This document shows, piece after piece, positions 50,619 to 60,178 of a stretch of 64,000 bases of DNA. The first letter of the stretch is position 1, and every line of letters begins with the position of its first letter. The notes beneath the pieces were generated by a model. That model was given only the letters and a program-made list of their open reading frames with translations. It had not been told where the DNA came from and did not search any database. The DNA is from Paenibacillus arenosi (GTDB lineage Bacteria; Bacillota; Bacilli; Paenibacillales; Paenibacillaceae): the NCBI RefSeq assembly GCF_014841135.1, contig NZ_JACYTN010000005.1, forward strand, positions 124,001 to 188,000, in the 5' to 3' direction. The position numbers and the translations under genes are program-made.

Positions 50619-51941
50619 ATGAACGAGAGTACTTCCAATGAAGATGTACATCGATACTACCCGACAAAGGGAAAAGTTATTCTTCATTTGGACATGAACG
50701 CTTTTTACTGTTCTGTACATGCAGCGGAGGAGCCGGATACGTATCAACATAAGGCAACGGCTGTAGCGGGTAGCATCGAGCAGCGTAAAGGGATTATTGT
50801 AACTTGTTCTTATGAAGCTAGACGTTATGGTATTCGCACAGGTATGCGTGTTCGTGAAGCTCAGAAAATATGCCCGTCTCTTATCATTATTAAGCCAGAC
50901 TTTCATTTATATCGTAAATATTCACGCGCTTTTCTAAATATAGCTAGTTCCTATACACCATTAGTGGAAGCGGTATCTATTGATGAGTGTTATTTAGATA
51001 TAACAGGTTCAAAATCGTTCGGAACTCCACTGCATATTGCAGAAGAGCTGCAGATGCGTATTCGTGAGGAGCTAGGCATTCCTTGCTCAATTGGTGTTGC
51101 GCCGAATAAATTGCTTGCTAAAATGGCATCGGATATGAAAAAGCCGAATGGCATTACGGTGCTGCGAATACGCGATGTGGCTGATAAGCTGTGGCATCGT
51201 CCATGTCAAGAGTTGTTCGGAATCGGGCGTAAAACGGCCGAGAAGCTACGTCGTCTTGGCATTCATACAATTGGTGAGCTTGCCCGGACAGATGTACAGA
51301 GGTTGGAGAACCATTTTGGCGTATTTGGAATAGGAATGAAGCAAGCTGCAAATGGCATTGATCATGGTGAAGTTCGGGCTGAGAGGGAAGCTAGCAAGTC
51401 CATTGGGCACACAACCACGTTACCGCAGGACGTTGAGTCAGATGGCGATATACGTCGAGTACTGCTAAATTTGGCTGACCAAGTGGCTCGTCGCATGCGT
51501 AAGCAGCACATGATGGCGCAGACGGTGCAGTTAACTTTGCGCACTCCAGATATGAAGACGTTTACGCGCTCATTAACGATGGATACACCGACAGATGATG
51601 CACAGCATTTGGTGGAAGCATCATGGAAACTGTACGAGCGCCATTGGCAAGGTCGTGGACCATTGCGGTTGTTGGGAATTACAGGGCAGAATTTAGTTCC
51701 TAAGGAAGAGGCGGTTGTACAGCTTGATTTATTTGCCTATGAACAACAACCGAAGCGAGACAAATTGAACGAGACGGTAGACAGTTTGCGTAACAAATAT
51801 GGTGAAAACGCGGTCGTTATGTTGGGTATGCTAGGAGATGATCCTTCCACGCTTATCCGTAATCATCGAGTAAGGGGAACCTCCTTGCAAACGGATTTCT
51901 TAAGAGAATATGAGAATCGGGATGGTGAGGATTGGAAATAG
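50619..51941 (+). CDS. dinB: DNA polymerase IV (Y-family)
   Basis: 440 residues. Catalytic acids in ILHLDMNAFYCSVHAAEEP and EAVSIDECYLDITGSK; HhH region FGIGRKTAEKLRRLGIHTIG. A beta-clamp motif QLDLF is at 368-372, followed by a further tail of about 65 residues. It copies past lesions with low fidelity. Start ATG 50619 follows GAGGAAGG. No LexA box is evident upstream, so SOS control is not supported here. It is the only DNA repair gene in the neighbourhood. Confidence 0.92.
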   Translation: MNESTSNEDVHRYYPTKGKVILHLDMNAFYCSVHAAEEPDTYQHKATAVAGSIEQRKGIIVTCSYEARRYGIRTGMRVREAQKICPSLIIIKPDFHLYRKYSRAFLNIASSYTPLVEAVSIDECYLDITGSKSFGTPLHIAEELQMRIREELGIPCSIGVAPNKLLAKMASDMKKPNGITVLRIRDVADKLWHRPCQELFGIGRKTAEKLRRLGIHTIGELARTDVQRLENHFGVFGIGMKQAANGIDHGEVRAEREASKSIGHTTTLPQDVESDGDIRRVLLNLADQVARRMRKQHMMAQTVQLTLRTPDMKTFTRSLTMDTPTDDAQHLVEASWKLYERHWQGRGPLRLLGITGQNLVPKEEAVVQLDLFAYEQQPKRDKLNETVDSLRNKYGENAVVMLGMLGDDPSTLIRNHRVRGTSLQTDFLREYENRDGEDWK

Positions 51942-52039
51942 CTGTGTGATAGTCATTTGGGACATAATAGTTTATACAAATTTAGGTGAAAATACTATCT
52001 AGAATTATTATAAAAAACATGGAAATCGTTTGAACTTGA

Positions 52040-52345
<306 letters not shown>

Positions 52346-52384
52346 GTTATATAGAGATTATAAAGAAAATACAACCAACCAACC

Positions 52385-52410
52385 AAATCCTCGCCTCGGC
52401 GGGGATTTTT
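52385..52410 (+). terminator. Terminator of fer
   Basis: AAATCCTCGCC / GGCGGGGATTT with a 2-base loop and TTTTT. Confidence 0.85.
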
Positions 52411-52502
52411 AAATATATATATTTTCATACAAAGGAACACTTGTGATCTAGTCCACAATTGCCGATATAGAAAATATAGAGCCAGGGGGAGTTGAGGGCA
52501 TA

Positions 52503-53972
52503 GTGAGCAATCGGCTGGATGAATGGACGGAAAAAGACGAAGCCTATATGAAGAAGTATGTACAATCTCATCCTGACAACCGCATGGCATGGTATTTACT
52601 GGGGAAGCAATATGAAAAAGAAGGTCAGCTGCGTAAAGCTAGCTATTGTTATAACCAAGCAGGTGATATATATAAGGCGTTTGAGAATGAGCCTTTGCCG
52701 ATAGAGCGTTTTCAGGAAGAACAAATGTTGCTGATGCAAGCTATCCAGAAGCGGATAAGAAAGCGTAATCGAATCAAACAAGGAATGAGAGTGTTTGTAG
52801 CTCTTCTTCTATTTCTATTAATAGGGCCGATCATAATAGGTGAAGATGCGATGGCACCATCAACCGAGCAGAACGTGGAAAAGGTTGCCCAGCCAAATCC
52901 TGAAGGTGAGACTCATACTTCTAAACCTGTGGATAAACAATTAGAAGGTAAAGAGGAAGGTTCGAGCAAGGGACATATTTTGCCTGTATCAGGCCATGGA
53001 TCGGTAGTGTACGTGGAAAAGACGAGTTCAGCCCAGAGTGATCGTCAGCTGAGACAGGCTGTAGTAAAGGCTGCGAAACAGAATCAGTCGTCCACACTTG
53101 TTACCTTACAGAAGCATGGTCGATGGAGTATTTGGACAACTGAGCCACAGGTATGGGCAATCGTTAAAAGTAAAGCGCAAAGTGAAAGTAGAAGCAGTCA
53201 AACGTATTTCCCTGGAGATGCAGATTGCGAATGTGAGCCAGAACGTATACAAGCAGAAAAGGAAGCTGCTGCATGGGCTCGTGATGCAGAACATCGCTTA
53301 ATGGCGATGTCTACACATGCTACTGTCCTGGAACGAGGGGGGCTGCCACCAGTTTCGGTCGGAGAGCTAGCGAAGGGATATCCTCGTAATGTAGTTTCCG
53401 GCATACATGCAGAATGGTCAGAAATATATAAGGATGTACATAATAAGCTTGCTGTGAAGACTGTGCCTAAGGCGAAGCGCGCCCTAGACAAGCAGTGGGC
53501 CACAGGAGCAGCAGAACCTTTCAAAGAGCCACTTCGCATTATTATTGATAAAAAGTCCCATCGATTGGCTGTCGTGAGCGGTTCCATCATGCTACGCAAT
53601 TATAAAGTAGGATTAGGCGGAGAGCGTACACCGGAAGGTTCATTCGTTATTTCGGAGAAAGTGGTCAATCCGAATGGGAGTTCCTCAGGTGCATATGGCA
53701 GCCGTGGAATGGCTTTGTCTCATACGCAGTATGCTATTCATGGGACTAATGATCTGGATTCCATTGGACAGGATCAATCACTTGGGTGTATTCGGATGTC
53801 CAATGCGGACGTGGAGGAGTTGTTTGATTTGGTGGCGATGGGTACGAAGGTGACCATTACGTCGGGGCATTTGCCAGACTTAACCGTTGTCCCAGCAGAT
53901 GATGAGCGTTACCGTGTACCTTTAACACCAGGACAAGAGAATCCTAATAAAGTCTACAAATGGTTGGATTAA
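52503..53972 (+). CDS. L,D-transpeptidase (YkuD) with cytosolic TPR-like head
   Basis: 489 residues from GTG 52503 after GGGGGAG. Residues 1-75 form TPR-like helices (MAWYLLGKQYEKEGQLRKAS), a single membrane helix lies at about 97-116 (VFVALLLFLLIGPIIIG), then a long polar linker, and the YkuD domain occupies about 345-470 with RTPEGSF and the catalytic HGT ... SLGCIRMSN (His and Cys). YkuD enzymes make 3-3 crosslinks or attach proteins to peptidoglycan. A TPR-like part inside the cell fused to a YkuD domain outside is unusual. A terminator follows about 30 bases after the stop. Confidence 0.85.
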   Translation: MSNRLDEWTEKDEAYMKKYVQSHPDNRMAWYLLGKQYEKEGQLRKASYCYNQAGDIYKAFENEPLPIERFQEEQMLLMQAIQKRIRKRNRIKQGMRVFVALLLFLLIGPIIIGEDAMAPSTEQNVEKVAQPNPEGETHTSKPVDKQLEGKEEGSSKGHILPVSGHGSVVYVEKTSSAQSDRQLRQAVVKAAKQNQSSTLVTLQKHGRWSIWTTEPQVWAIVKSKAQSESRSSQTYFPGDADCECEPERIQAEKEAAAWARDAEHRLMAMSTHATVLERGGLPPVSVGELAKGYPRNVVSGIHAEWSEIYKDVHNKLAVKTVPKAKRALDKQWATGAAEPFKEPLRIIIDKKSHRLAVVSGSIMLRNYKVGLGGERTPEGSFVISEKVVNPNGSSSGAYGSRGMALSHTQYAIHGTNDLDSIGQDQSLGCIRMSNADVEELFDLVAMGTKVTITSGHLPDLTVVPADDERYRVPLTPGQENPNKVYKWLD

Positions 53973-54003
53973 ATTGTAATTTGATTTCATAAGGATAAAA
54001 GTA

Positions 54004-54037
54004 AGGTCTGCTCTGTGGAAGGAGCAGACCTCTTTTT
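54004..54037 (+). terminator. Terminator of the L,D-transpeptidase gene
   Basis: AGGTCTGCTC / GAGCAGACCT stem with TTTTT after one C. Confidence 0.85.
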
Positions 54038-54055
54038 GCTAGTAGAAGTGGATTT

Positions 54056-54190
54056 TTATTTCAGTAAAATAAATACGCTTAGTAGGACGGTAACAATAAG
54101 CAATGAACTCCCAACGATGTAGATTGCTTTGCGGTTTACCTGTGCTTCTTGTTTTGTTTTTCGAGTTGGCGGCATTCGCTTTGCACTCAT
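54056..54190 (-). CDS. 44-residue single-helix membrane protein
   Basis: Frame from ATG 54190 to TAA 54056, with AAAGGTGAT six bases before the start. A basic, Lys/Arg-rich head (MSAKRMPPTRKTKQEAQVNR) is followed by one helix AIYIVGSSLLIVTVLLSVFI and LLK. It would insert with the head in the cytosol. No family recognised; gene finders often miss it. It is convergent with the L,D-transpeptidase gene. Confidence 0.5.
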   Translation of the reverse strand: MSAKRMPPTRKTKQEAQVNRKAIYIVGSSLLIVTVLLSVFILLK

Positions 54191-54439
54191 AAATTCATCA
54201 CCTTTCGTATGTATTCCTATTTTTATTGTAATCGCTTACTATGTAGAAGGCTAGTATGATATTGAATTTCGATCTCTTTTCATTTTGATTGGAAATCAGT
54301 AAAATAGGATAGGATGGATACGCAAAATTGTATCAGATTAAGCGTATTTTCGAGACCGAACCCCTTTTTTATGTTAGAATAGATAACATAACAAAATATA
54401 AAGCTATTTTAATGAAGAGCGAAGAACGGAGTGGAACGA

Positions 54440-55534
54440 TTGATATACCGCAGCATTGGCAAACCGATATTTTTTCGAATGGATCCAGAACGTGCACACC
54501 ACCTCGTCATCGGAGGGCTTGCAGGGGCTAGTAAAGTTCCTGGCATGAAGCCGCTGATGCGTTCGATATATGGGGTAAAAGAAGATCCAGCACTTGCGAC
54601 CGATTTATTTGGCTTACATTTTCATTCGCCAATCGGACTCGCCGCAGGGTTAGACAAAAATGCCGCCGCTGTGGAAGGCTTCTCCTCCATTGGATTAGGA
54701 TTCATGGAAGTAGGAACCGTTACTCCTGTCGGTCAGCTAGGCAATGAGAAGCCTCGCATGTTCCGACTCCCTCCAGATGAAGCACTCATCAATCGCATGG
54801 GATTCAATAATGAAGGCGCAGATCAAATGCTGAATCGCCTTTCCAACGTTAAGGAACGACGTATACCTGTATGGGTGAACATTGGCAAAAATAAAGTAAC
54901 GCCAAATGAGCAGGCCGAGCAGGACTATTTGGCATGTATACGTAAACTTTATGATGCAGCAGATTTATTCGTGGTGAACATTAGTTCTCCCAATACGCCT
55001 AATTTGCGTAATTTACAGCATGGTGATGAGCTGCGATCTTTGCTGAATGCAGTTGTAGCAGAAATGCAGACACTAAATGATAAAAATCAGAAAAATAAAG
55101 CAATCCTTGTTAAAATAGCACCTGATGTCACAGACGAAGATTTGATCCATATGACAGAGACAATCGTGCAGAGCGGAGTTTCTGGAATTATTGCTACGAA
55201 TACAACGTTGTCACGTGCAGGTACCAATCATCCGAATCGTATGGAAGCAGGCGGCTTGAGCGGCAAGCCATTGACTGAGCATTCTACAGAAATTATTCGG
55301 AACGTATACCGTCATACGGGCGGGCGTATCCCGATAATTGGCTCTGGCGGTGTATTTACAGCAGAAGATGCATACGCAAAAATATGTGCTGGTGCAAGCC
55401 TAGTGGAAGTGTATACAGGGCTTATTTATCGCGGTCCAGGCATTAGCCGTGAGATAACGACGGGCTTGAAAGCCTTGTTGAAGCGAGATGGCTACCGACA
55501 CATATCTGAGGCAATTGGTCGAGATCATAAATAA
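54440..55534 (+). CDS. pyrD: Dihydroorotate dehydrogenase, quinone-dependent (class 2)
   Basis: 364 residues from TTG 54440 (eight bases after CGGAG); GTG 54431 overlaps that site. Class 2 marks: N-terminal membrane-associating helices (IYRSIGKPIFFRMDPERAHH), EVGTVTPVGQLGNEKPR and RMGFNNEGAD, catalytic Ser in VNISSPNTPNLRNLQ, FMN phosphate site GSGGVFTAEDAYAKICAGAS. It oxidises dihydroorotate to orotate with menaquinone. It is outside any pyr operon in this window. Confidence 0.93.
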   Translation: MIYRSIGKPIFFRMDPERAHHLVIGGLAGASKVPGMKPLMRSIYGVKEDPALATDLFGLHFHSPIGLAAGLDKNAAAVEGFSSIGLGFMEVGTVTPVGQLGNEKPRMFRLPPDEALINRMGFNNEGADQMLNRLSNVKERRIPVWVNIGKNKVTPNEQAEQDYLACIRKLYDAADLFVVNISSPNTPNLRNLQHGDELRSLLNAVVAEMQTLNDKNQKNKAILVKIAPDVTDEDLIHMTETIVQSGVSGIIATNTTLSRAGTNHPNRMEAGGLSGKPLTEHSTEIIRNVYRHTGGRIPIIGSGGVFTAEDAYAKICAGASLVEVYTGLIYRGPGISREITTGLKALLKRDGYRHISEAIGRDHK

Positions 55535-55614
55535 TTACCTATAATAAAGTCAGACAACGTTAACATACCTAACCGCATACAATGAACGATGGGAACGGAC
55601 AGGAGGCGTTCGTT

Positions 55615-56427
55615 ATGGACGGAAGAGATTGGAAGAAGTTTTTGCTGCCCTATGAACAAGCTGTCGAAGAATTGAAAGTTAAATTCAAAACGATGCGCAG
55701 CGAGTTAAAAAAGCGTGAGGAATATGCGCCAATAGAATTTGTAACGGGACGCATTAAGCGGATTTCGAGTATTTTGGAGAAGGCAAAACGATTATCTATC
55801 GATATGGATGATATTGAACGTGGAATTGAGGATATCGCAGGTATTCGAATCATGTGTCAGTTCGTAGAAGATATTCATTCACTTGCAGAATTGATCCGTC
55901 ACCGTAAGGACATGACTGTTCTTTATGAGAAGGACTACGTAACGAACTTTAAGGAAAGTGGCTACCGCAGCTTCCATATGATCGTAGAATATCCGGTACA
56001 GACAGCGTTAGGTTATAAGCATGTACTGGCCGAGATTCAGATCCGTACGTTGGCGATGAACTTCTGGGCCACAATTGAACATTCATTGAATTACAAATAT
56101 CGGGATAGCTTGCCTGATGAAGTGCGTGAACGCTTGAAAAAGTCTGCGGAAGCAGCCTTTATTCTAGATAATGAGATGTCCAGCATACGTCAAGAAATTT
56201 TGGATGCTCAAAAGAACTTCGAAGATGATGCGAAGCTCGTCCAGAAGTGCTTGACGCTAATTCAAGATTTGTACTTCTATCATCGCATTAGTGAAGCGAT
56301 AGCTTTCCAAAGCCGCTTTAACAGTCTGTGGATGGAACGTGACCTCACAGGCTTCAAACAATTGGAAGAAGAACTTACTCTTTTGATTAAAGAATGTAAG
56401 AAAAAGAGTGGCGAATCAGAAGGATGA
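55615..56427 (+). CDS. Small alarmone synthetase ((p)ppGpp synthetase, RelQ/YjbM-like)
   Basis: 270 residues from ATG 55615, after AGGAGGCGTTCGTT. The synthetase core shows GRIKRISSILEKAKR, GIEDIAGIRIMCQFVED, the (F/Y)ESGYRSFHMIVEY-type GTP loop and EIQIRTLAMNFWATIEHSLN. There is no HD hydrolase, TGS or ACT domain. It is about 55-60 residues longer than B. subtilis YjbM (211), the excess being a C-terminal helical tail (about 200-270). It produces (p)ppGpp/pGpp. It overlaps the following DUF309 gene by 4 bases (ATGA). Confidence 0.9.
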   Translation: MDGRDWKKFLLPYEQAVEELKVKFKTMRSELKKREEYAPIEFVTGRIKRISSILEKAKRLSIDMDDIERGIEDIAGIRIMCQFVEDIHSLAELIRHRKDMTVLYEKDYVTNFKESGYRSFHMIVEYPVQTALGYKHVLAEIQIRTLAMNFWATIEHSLNYKYRDSLPDEVRERLKKSAEAAFILDNEMSSIRQEILDAQKNFEDDAKLVQKCLTLIQDLYFYHRISEAIAFQSRFNSLWMERDLTGFKQLEEELTLLIKECKKKSGESEG

Positions 56428-56855
56428 GAACGTCCTATGATCGATTGTTCGTCCGTTTTCTGAAACTGTTCAATGAACATCGTGATTACTATGCTTGCCA
56501 TGATGTAATGGAGGAGCTCTGGCTGGAAGAAGGCCGGAAACCATTCTATCAAGGATTGCTGCAAGTTGCAGTGGGACTGCATCATTGGCACCACCATAAT
56601 ACGGTGGGAGCGATTAAATTATGGGAAGCAGCTTTACATAAGCTGTCGCCATATCCGGATAATTGTATGGGCATTGCGCTTGGTACTGTACGGATCGAGA
56701 CAGCTTTACTACTAGAACTTGTGTCTAGTGATGAAGGAGCTCAAGCTGAGCCAAGAGACATCACTATTCCAATAACGGATGCTGAATTGATACAGCTTGT
56801 CAGCTTGGATGACATCGATTTACATGTGGACGAAACGAACGAAACAACACCCTAG
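56424..56855 (+). CDS. DUF309 domain protein
   Basis: 143 residues. The DUF309 helical core is clear: LFNEHRDYYACHDVMEELWL, PFYQGLLQVAVGLHHWHHHN, GAIKLWEAALHKLSPY. The paired EHRDYYxCHDxxEExW residues could bind a metal, but the role is not established. The start codon overlaps the synthetase stop (ATGA), so the two are coupled in translation. A C-terminal acidic tail is unique. A bidirectional terminator follows. Confidence 0.85.
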   Translation: MRTSYDRLFVRFLKLFNEHRDYYACHDVMEELWLEEGRKPFYQGLLQVAVGLHHWHHHNTVGAIKLWEAALHKLSPYPDNCMGIALGTVRIETALLLELVSSDEGAQAEPRDITIPITDAELIQLVSLDDIDLHVDETNETTP

Positions 56856-56875
56856 CACAACTTGAGACATGATAA

Positions 56876-56917
56876 CAAAAGCAGTCCAACCCATTTGCGT
56901 GGGAGGACTGCTTTTGT
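56876..56917. terminator. Bidirectional terminator between DUF309 and the exporter operon
   Basis: CAAAAGCAGTCC / GGACTGCTTTTG with an inner CCCA/TGGG stem. T-runs on both strands. Confidence 0.85.
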
Positions 56918-56953
56918 TCGCTTCGCATTTCGCATGTTAGTAATAGAAATGAA

Positions 56954-58039
56954 TTATTGCAGTGTTACTTGCTCTCCAGGCTTTAGTCCTTCCAGCACCT
57001 CTGTCTTGTCGGCTGTCTCCAAACCTACTTTTATATTTTGACGCTTTACTGTACCATCAGCACCTTTGAGCATTACATAAGATCCTTCGCTGTCTTTCAT
57101 AACTGCAAGTGTAGGTACAACAATCGTGCTATCCTTGCGTTCCACCTCAACCTTTCCGTTTAAGCTAAGGCCTGCAATCAGATTTGGATTTTTAGCTAGA
57201 CTTACAATCACTTCGAATTGAGCCGGTGATACAACCGTACCGTCTGATCCTGTTTTAGCGAATTTAGATACTTTTACGACATCACCATTTAATTTAATAT
57301 CTTTATGCGCAGTTAGCTCTACTTCGACGGACATGCCTGGTTTAAGTGAGAAGATATCTTGCTCCCCAACATAAGTTACAAGCTGAAGTTGATTCACATC
57401 TACAATTTTGCCTACACGCATATTTTCCTGTACTTGCTGCGGGAGCTTAGCCGCATCATCATAGAGGAAAATACCTGACACAGGCGCGATATAATGAGAT
57501 TGAGCTATTTTTGATTTTTTCTCTGCAATCTCTTTTTGTTGAATGGTACGTGTAAGGGAATTGATTTCTTTCTGTACCCGTTCCGTTTCTTTTTGTACAT
57601 AGTGCTGCTTGGAGCTTTCTTCCGTCAACGGAGCATTTTGTTCGTTTGTTGCAAACTCACCTTTGAACTTAGCTAGCTGCTCTTCGAGATCTTGTTTCTT
57701 TATTTCGGTTTCTGCTCTTGAAATCTCTTGTTGAATAGAAGTTGGATCGAGCTGGAACAACGTGTCACCACGTTTCACTTGTTGTCCATCCTTGACATTC
57801 CACTTGTTCACTTTTCCATTATAAGGTGCATATACAATCGTTTCACTGACATAAGATGACTTACCTGTTATTGCGATTGTCTTTACTAACGTTTCCTTAG
57901 TAACGGGGAAGGTAAGCTCTTGAGATGCTGCTGTATCTAACGGCATCGTTTTAGGCTGAGAAAATGAATATAGTCCATAGCTGATACCGCCTAACAATCC
58001 GAGAATAATCGTCCATTTGATTATTTTTTTTATTTTCAT
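56954..58039 (-). CDS. Efflux adaptor subunit (HlyD/MacA/YknX-like)
   Basis: 361 residues. An N-terminal signal anchor (KWTIILGLLGGISYGLYSF) is followed by a lipoyl-like domain (VYAPYNGKVNKWNVKDGQQV), a coiled-coil hairpin (about 110-170), and beta-barrel and membrane-proximal domains (LKPGMSVEVELTAHKDI; EVLEGLKPGEQVTLQ at the end). It would link to the ABC permease encoded just upstream, 43 bp away, as YknX does with YknYZ. It lies last in the operon. Start ATG 58039 follows AGAGGAGCACTCCCGAT. Confidence 0.88.
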   Translation of the reverse strand: MKIKKIIKWTIILGLLGGISYGLYSFSQPKTMPLDTAASQELTFPVTKETLVKTIAITGKSSYVSETIVYAPYNGKVNKWNVKDGQQVKRGDTLFQLDPTSIQQEISRAETEIKKQDLEEQLAKFKGEFATNEQNAPLTEESSKQHYVQKETERVQKEINSLTRTIQQKEIAEKKSKIAQSHYIAPVSGIFLYDDAAKLPQQVQENMRVGKIVDVNQLQLVTYVGEQDIFSLKPGMSVEVELTAHKDIKLNGDVVKVSKFAKTGSDGTVVSPAQFEVIVSLAKNPNLIAGLSLNGKVEVERKDSTIVVPTLAVMKDSEGSYVMLKGADGTVKRQNIKVGLETADKTEVLEGLKPGEQVTLQ

Positions 58040-58082
58040 ATCGGGAGTGCTCCTCTTCTAATTTACATATACTAGTCACGGC

Positions 58083-59459
58083 TTAGTCACGGCGAATGGC
58101 TGTCAGAGCATCTGTACGAGACGCATTGATTGCAGGGTATAGTCCAGCCAGTATTCCCGTAATAATCGCGAAGAACATACCCAATGGTATAATCCAAGGC
58201 GCGATAAATAGAATCTCAGCAGCTTCAGCACCGCTCGAAAGTACAAGGCCGTTAATTCCCCATATAATCCAATGAGAGAGGATTACCCCCATAATTCCAC
58301 CGAGTAGACCAATTAGCGTAGCTTCTACGATGAACATGTTGCGGATTTGCCTTAAGTTAGCACCGAGTACCTTCATAATTCCGATCTGACGTCTACGTTG
58401 ATGAGTAGACATCGTCATGGCTACAACAATTGAGATAGAAGCGATGAATAGAACAAATAAGCCGATACCAAGTGCGATCGTGCGCACCATAGCAAATTGT
58501 TTTTCAAGACGCTCTTTTTGTTCTAAGTTGTTCCTTGCAGTAAGACGCAGCTGCTTAATTTTGTTTTCCACTTGCGTTATGTGTTGTTGACTATCTACTT
58601 TTACTGTCACTAATGGATAATGCTCCACGCTTGCCGATACCGTATTCATGGATGCATCTGATGCAATAGGTCTAAATCCTGGCTGCTTACGCAACCATTC
58701 TGCTGTTTCGAGAGATACATAGATAATTTTCTGGTTCATTGACATATTATCGGTTTGGCTATCTGGTTTCTTCAGTACGCCCGTCACTCGAAGTGGGGGA
58801 GAAAGCATTTCTCGACCAGATTGTTGGTCGTATTGAACAAATTGAATAGACTGCTGGTATAAGTTCGCTGGCAGACGATCTAAATTTTCGAGCTGCTTGT
58901 ATATTTCATCATCATATGGATTTTGACGCAGCTTATCGTAGAGCGATTGCCTTGCTTTTTCATCCACGTATCCGAATGTTGCGCCAAAGTTAGCAATTAC
59001 GGTTTGAGGCAAATCCGAGACAGCTCCCAAACGCATTTGATGTCCGAAAGCTTGTAAGCTATTCAGATCAGTTGCGATCACTTGCGCATAAGAACTAGTT
59101 CCATTGGCTAGTTTCGTTTGATAGTGACCGATCTCCTCCATCGGAGCAGCGGCTAGTACATGTGGAAATGTACGAATCAGTTCAAGCTTCTGTGAAGTAA
59201 GCAGTGACCCTTCATCAATTTCAGGCTTTGCAGATGGATCACCAGATTGTCCCGCACTTTGTGGGGAGACGGTAATCTCATCAAGCTTAAACCAGCGGCT
59301 CATCTGCATTTCTGAATATTGGGCGGCAGATTCACCAATGCTCATCGCTACGACAATTGCAGCACAGCCGATCGAAATTCCCATTGCACATAGCATGGTA
59401 ACGACTTTACGCCTACGAAGCTGGTCAAAAGATATGCGGATATAATCACCAAACCTCAT
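58083..59459 (-). CDS. MacB/FtsX-type ABC transporter permease
   Basis: 458 residues. One N-terminal helix (VTMLCAMGISIGCAAIVVAMS), a large extracytoplasmic MacB-PCD domain (about 45-320), and three C-terminal helices containing STHQRRRQIGIMKVLGANLR and GILAGLYPAINASRTDALTA, the FtsX signature. Such permeases move peptides, toxins or envelope signals rather than small substrates. Start ATG 59459 overlaps the ATPase stop by 4 bases. The periplasmic domain is longer than in YknZ. Confidence 0.9.
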   Translation of the reverse strand: MRFGDYIRISFDQLRRRKVVTMLCAMGISIGCAAIVVAMSIGESAAQYSEMQMSRWFKLDEITVSPQSAGQSGDPSAKPEIDEGSLLTSQKLELIRTFPHVLAAAPMEEIGHYQTKLANGTSSYAQVIATDLNSLQAFGHQMRLGAVSDLPQTVIANFGATFGYVDEKARQSLYDKLRQNPYDDEIYKQLENLDRLPANLYQQSIQFVQYDQQSGREMLSPPLRVTGVLKKPDSQTDNMSMNQKIIYVSLETAEWLRKQPGFRPIASDASMNTVSASVEHYPLVTVKVDSQQHITQVENKIKQLRLTARNNLEQKERLEKQFAMVRTIALGIGLFVLFIASISIVVAMTMSTHQRRRQIGIMKVLGANLRQIRNMFIVEATLIGLLGGIMGVILSHWIIWGINGLVLSSGAEAAEILFIAPWIIPLGMFFAIITGILAGLYPAINASRTDALTAIRRD

Positions 59460-60178
59460 GTATGTACGCCTCCTAGATCGGAGCCAGATGCTTGCGCATT
59501 TGTTGTTACTGCATCTTCAATAAGATGGCCGTCTTTAAGGGTTAGTACGCGTTCTGTATGCTCAGCAACTTCTCGTTCGTGGGTAACGATAACGAAAGTC
59601 GTATTCATCTTCTTATTGAGCTGCTTCAGAATGGAGATGACTTCATCCTCTGTTTTCGTATCCAAGTTTCCAGTAGGCTCGTCCGCAAAAATAACAGACG
59701 GTTCTGTAATAAGTGAACGTGCGATACTTACGCGCTGCTGCTGGCCACCTGATAGTTGAGAGACGAACATCTTTCCTTTGTCTGGTAAGCCGACTTGTTC
59801 GAGTAAATGTTGGGCTTTCTCACGTCTTTTACGAGGAGAGATGCCTTGGAACACGAACGGGAGTTCAACATTTTCGATAACGGTTAAGTTCGGAATAAGT
59901 TCATAGGCTTGAAAAATAAATCCGATATTTCCTCTGCGAAATTCAGCGAGTTGATTTTCATTCATTTTCACGATGTTGTGTCCGTTTATATAAATATTTC
60001 CTTCCGTAGGCTTCATAAGGCCTGCCATCAAATTGAGCAGTGTTGATTTGCCTGATCCTGAGCTGCCTAGCAGTGCGACCATGCTGCCTTTCTCTACTTG
60101 AAAGTCGATGTGCTGCAGGACGGGAGTGACCTCATCTCCATTGCGAAAGGAGTGGGACAACTGTTCGATACGTAGCAT
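59456..60178 (-). CDS. ABC transporter ATPase (MacB/LolD/YknY-like)
   Basis: 240 residues from ATG 60178, preceded by AAGGAGGTAATGCCCCA; longer starts at 60235 and 60247 exist but have weaker sites. Walker A LLGSSGSGKSTLLN, Q-loop region FIFQAYELIPNLTVIENVE, signature SQLSGGQQQRVSIARSL, Walker B SVIFADEPTGNLDTKT, and the switch VTHEREVAEH. It energises the FtsX-type permease encoded after it. The operon order ATPase-permease-adaptor differs from yknW-X-Y-Z. Confidence 0.92.
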   Translation of the reverse strand: MLRIEQLSHSFRNGDEVTPVLQHIDFQVEKGSMVALLGSSGSGKSTLLNLMAGLMKPTEGNIYINGHNIVKMNENQLAEFRRGNIGFIFQAYELIPNLTVIENVELPFVFQGISPRKRREKAQHLLEQVGLPDKGKMFVSQLSGGQQQRVSIARSLITEPSVIFADEPTGNLDTKTEDEVISILKQLNKKMNTTFVIVTHEREVAEHTERVLTLKDGHLIEDAVTTNAQASGSDLGGVHT

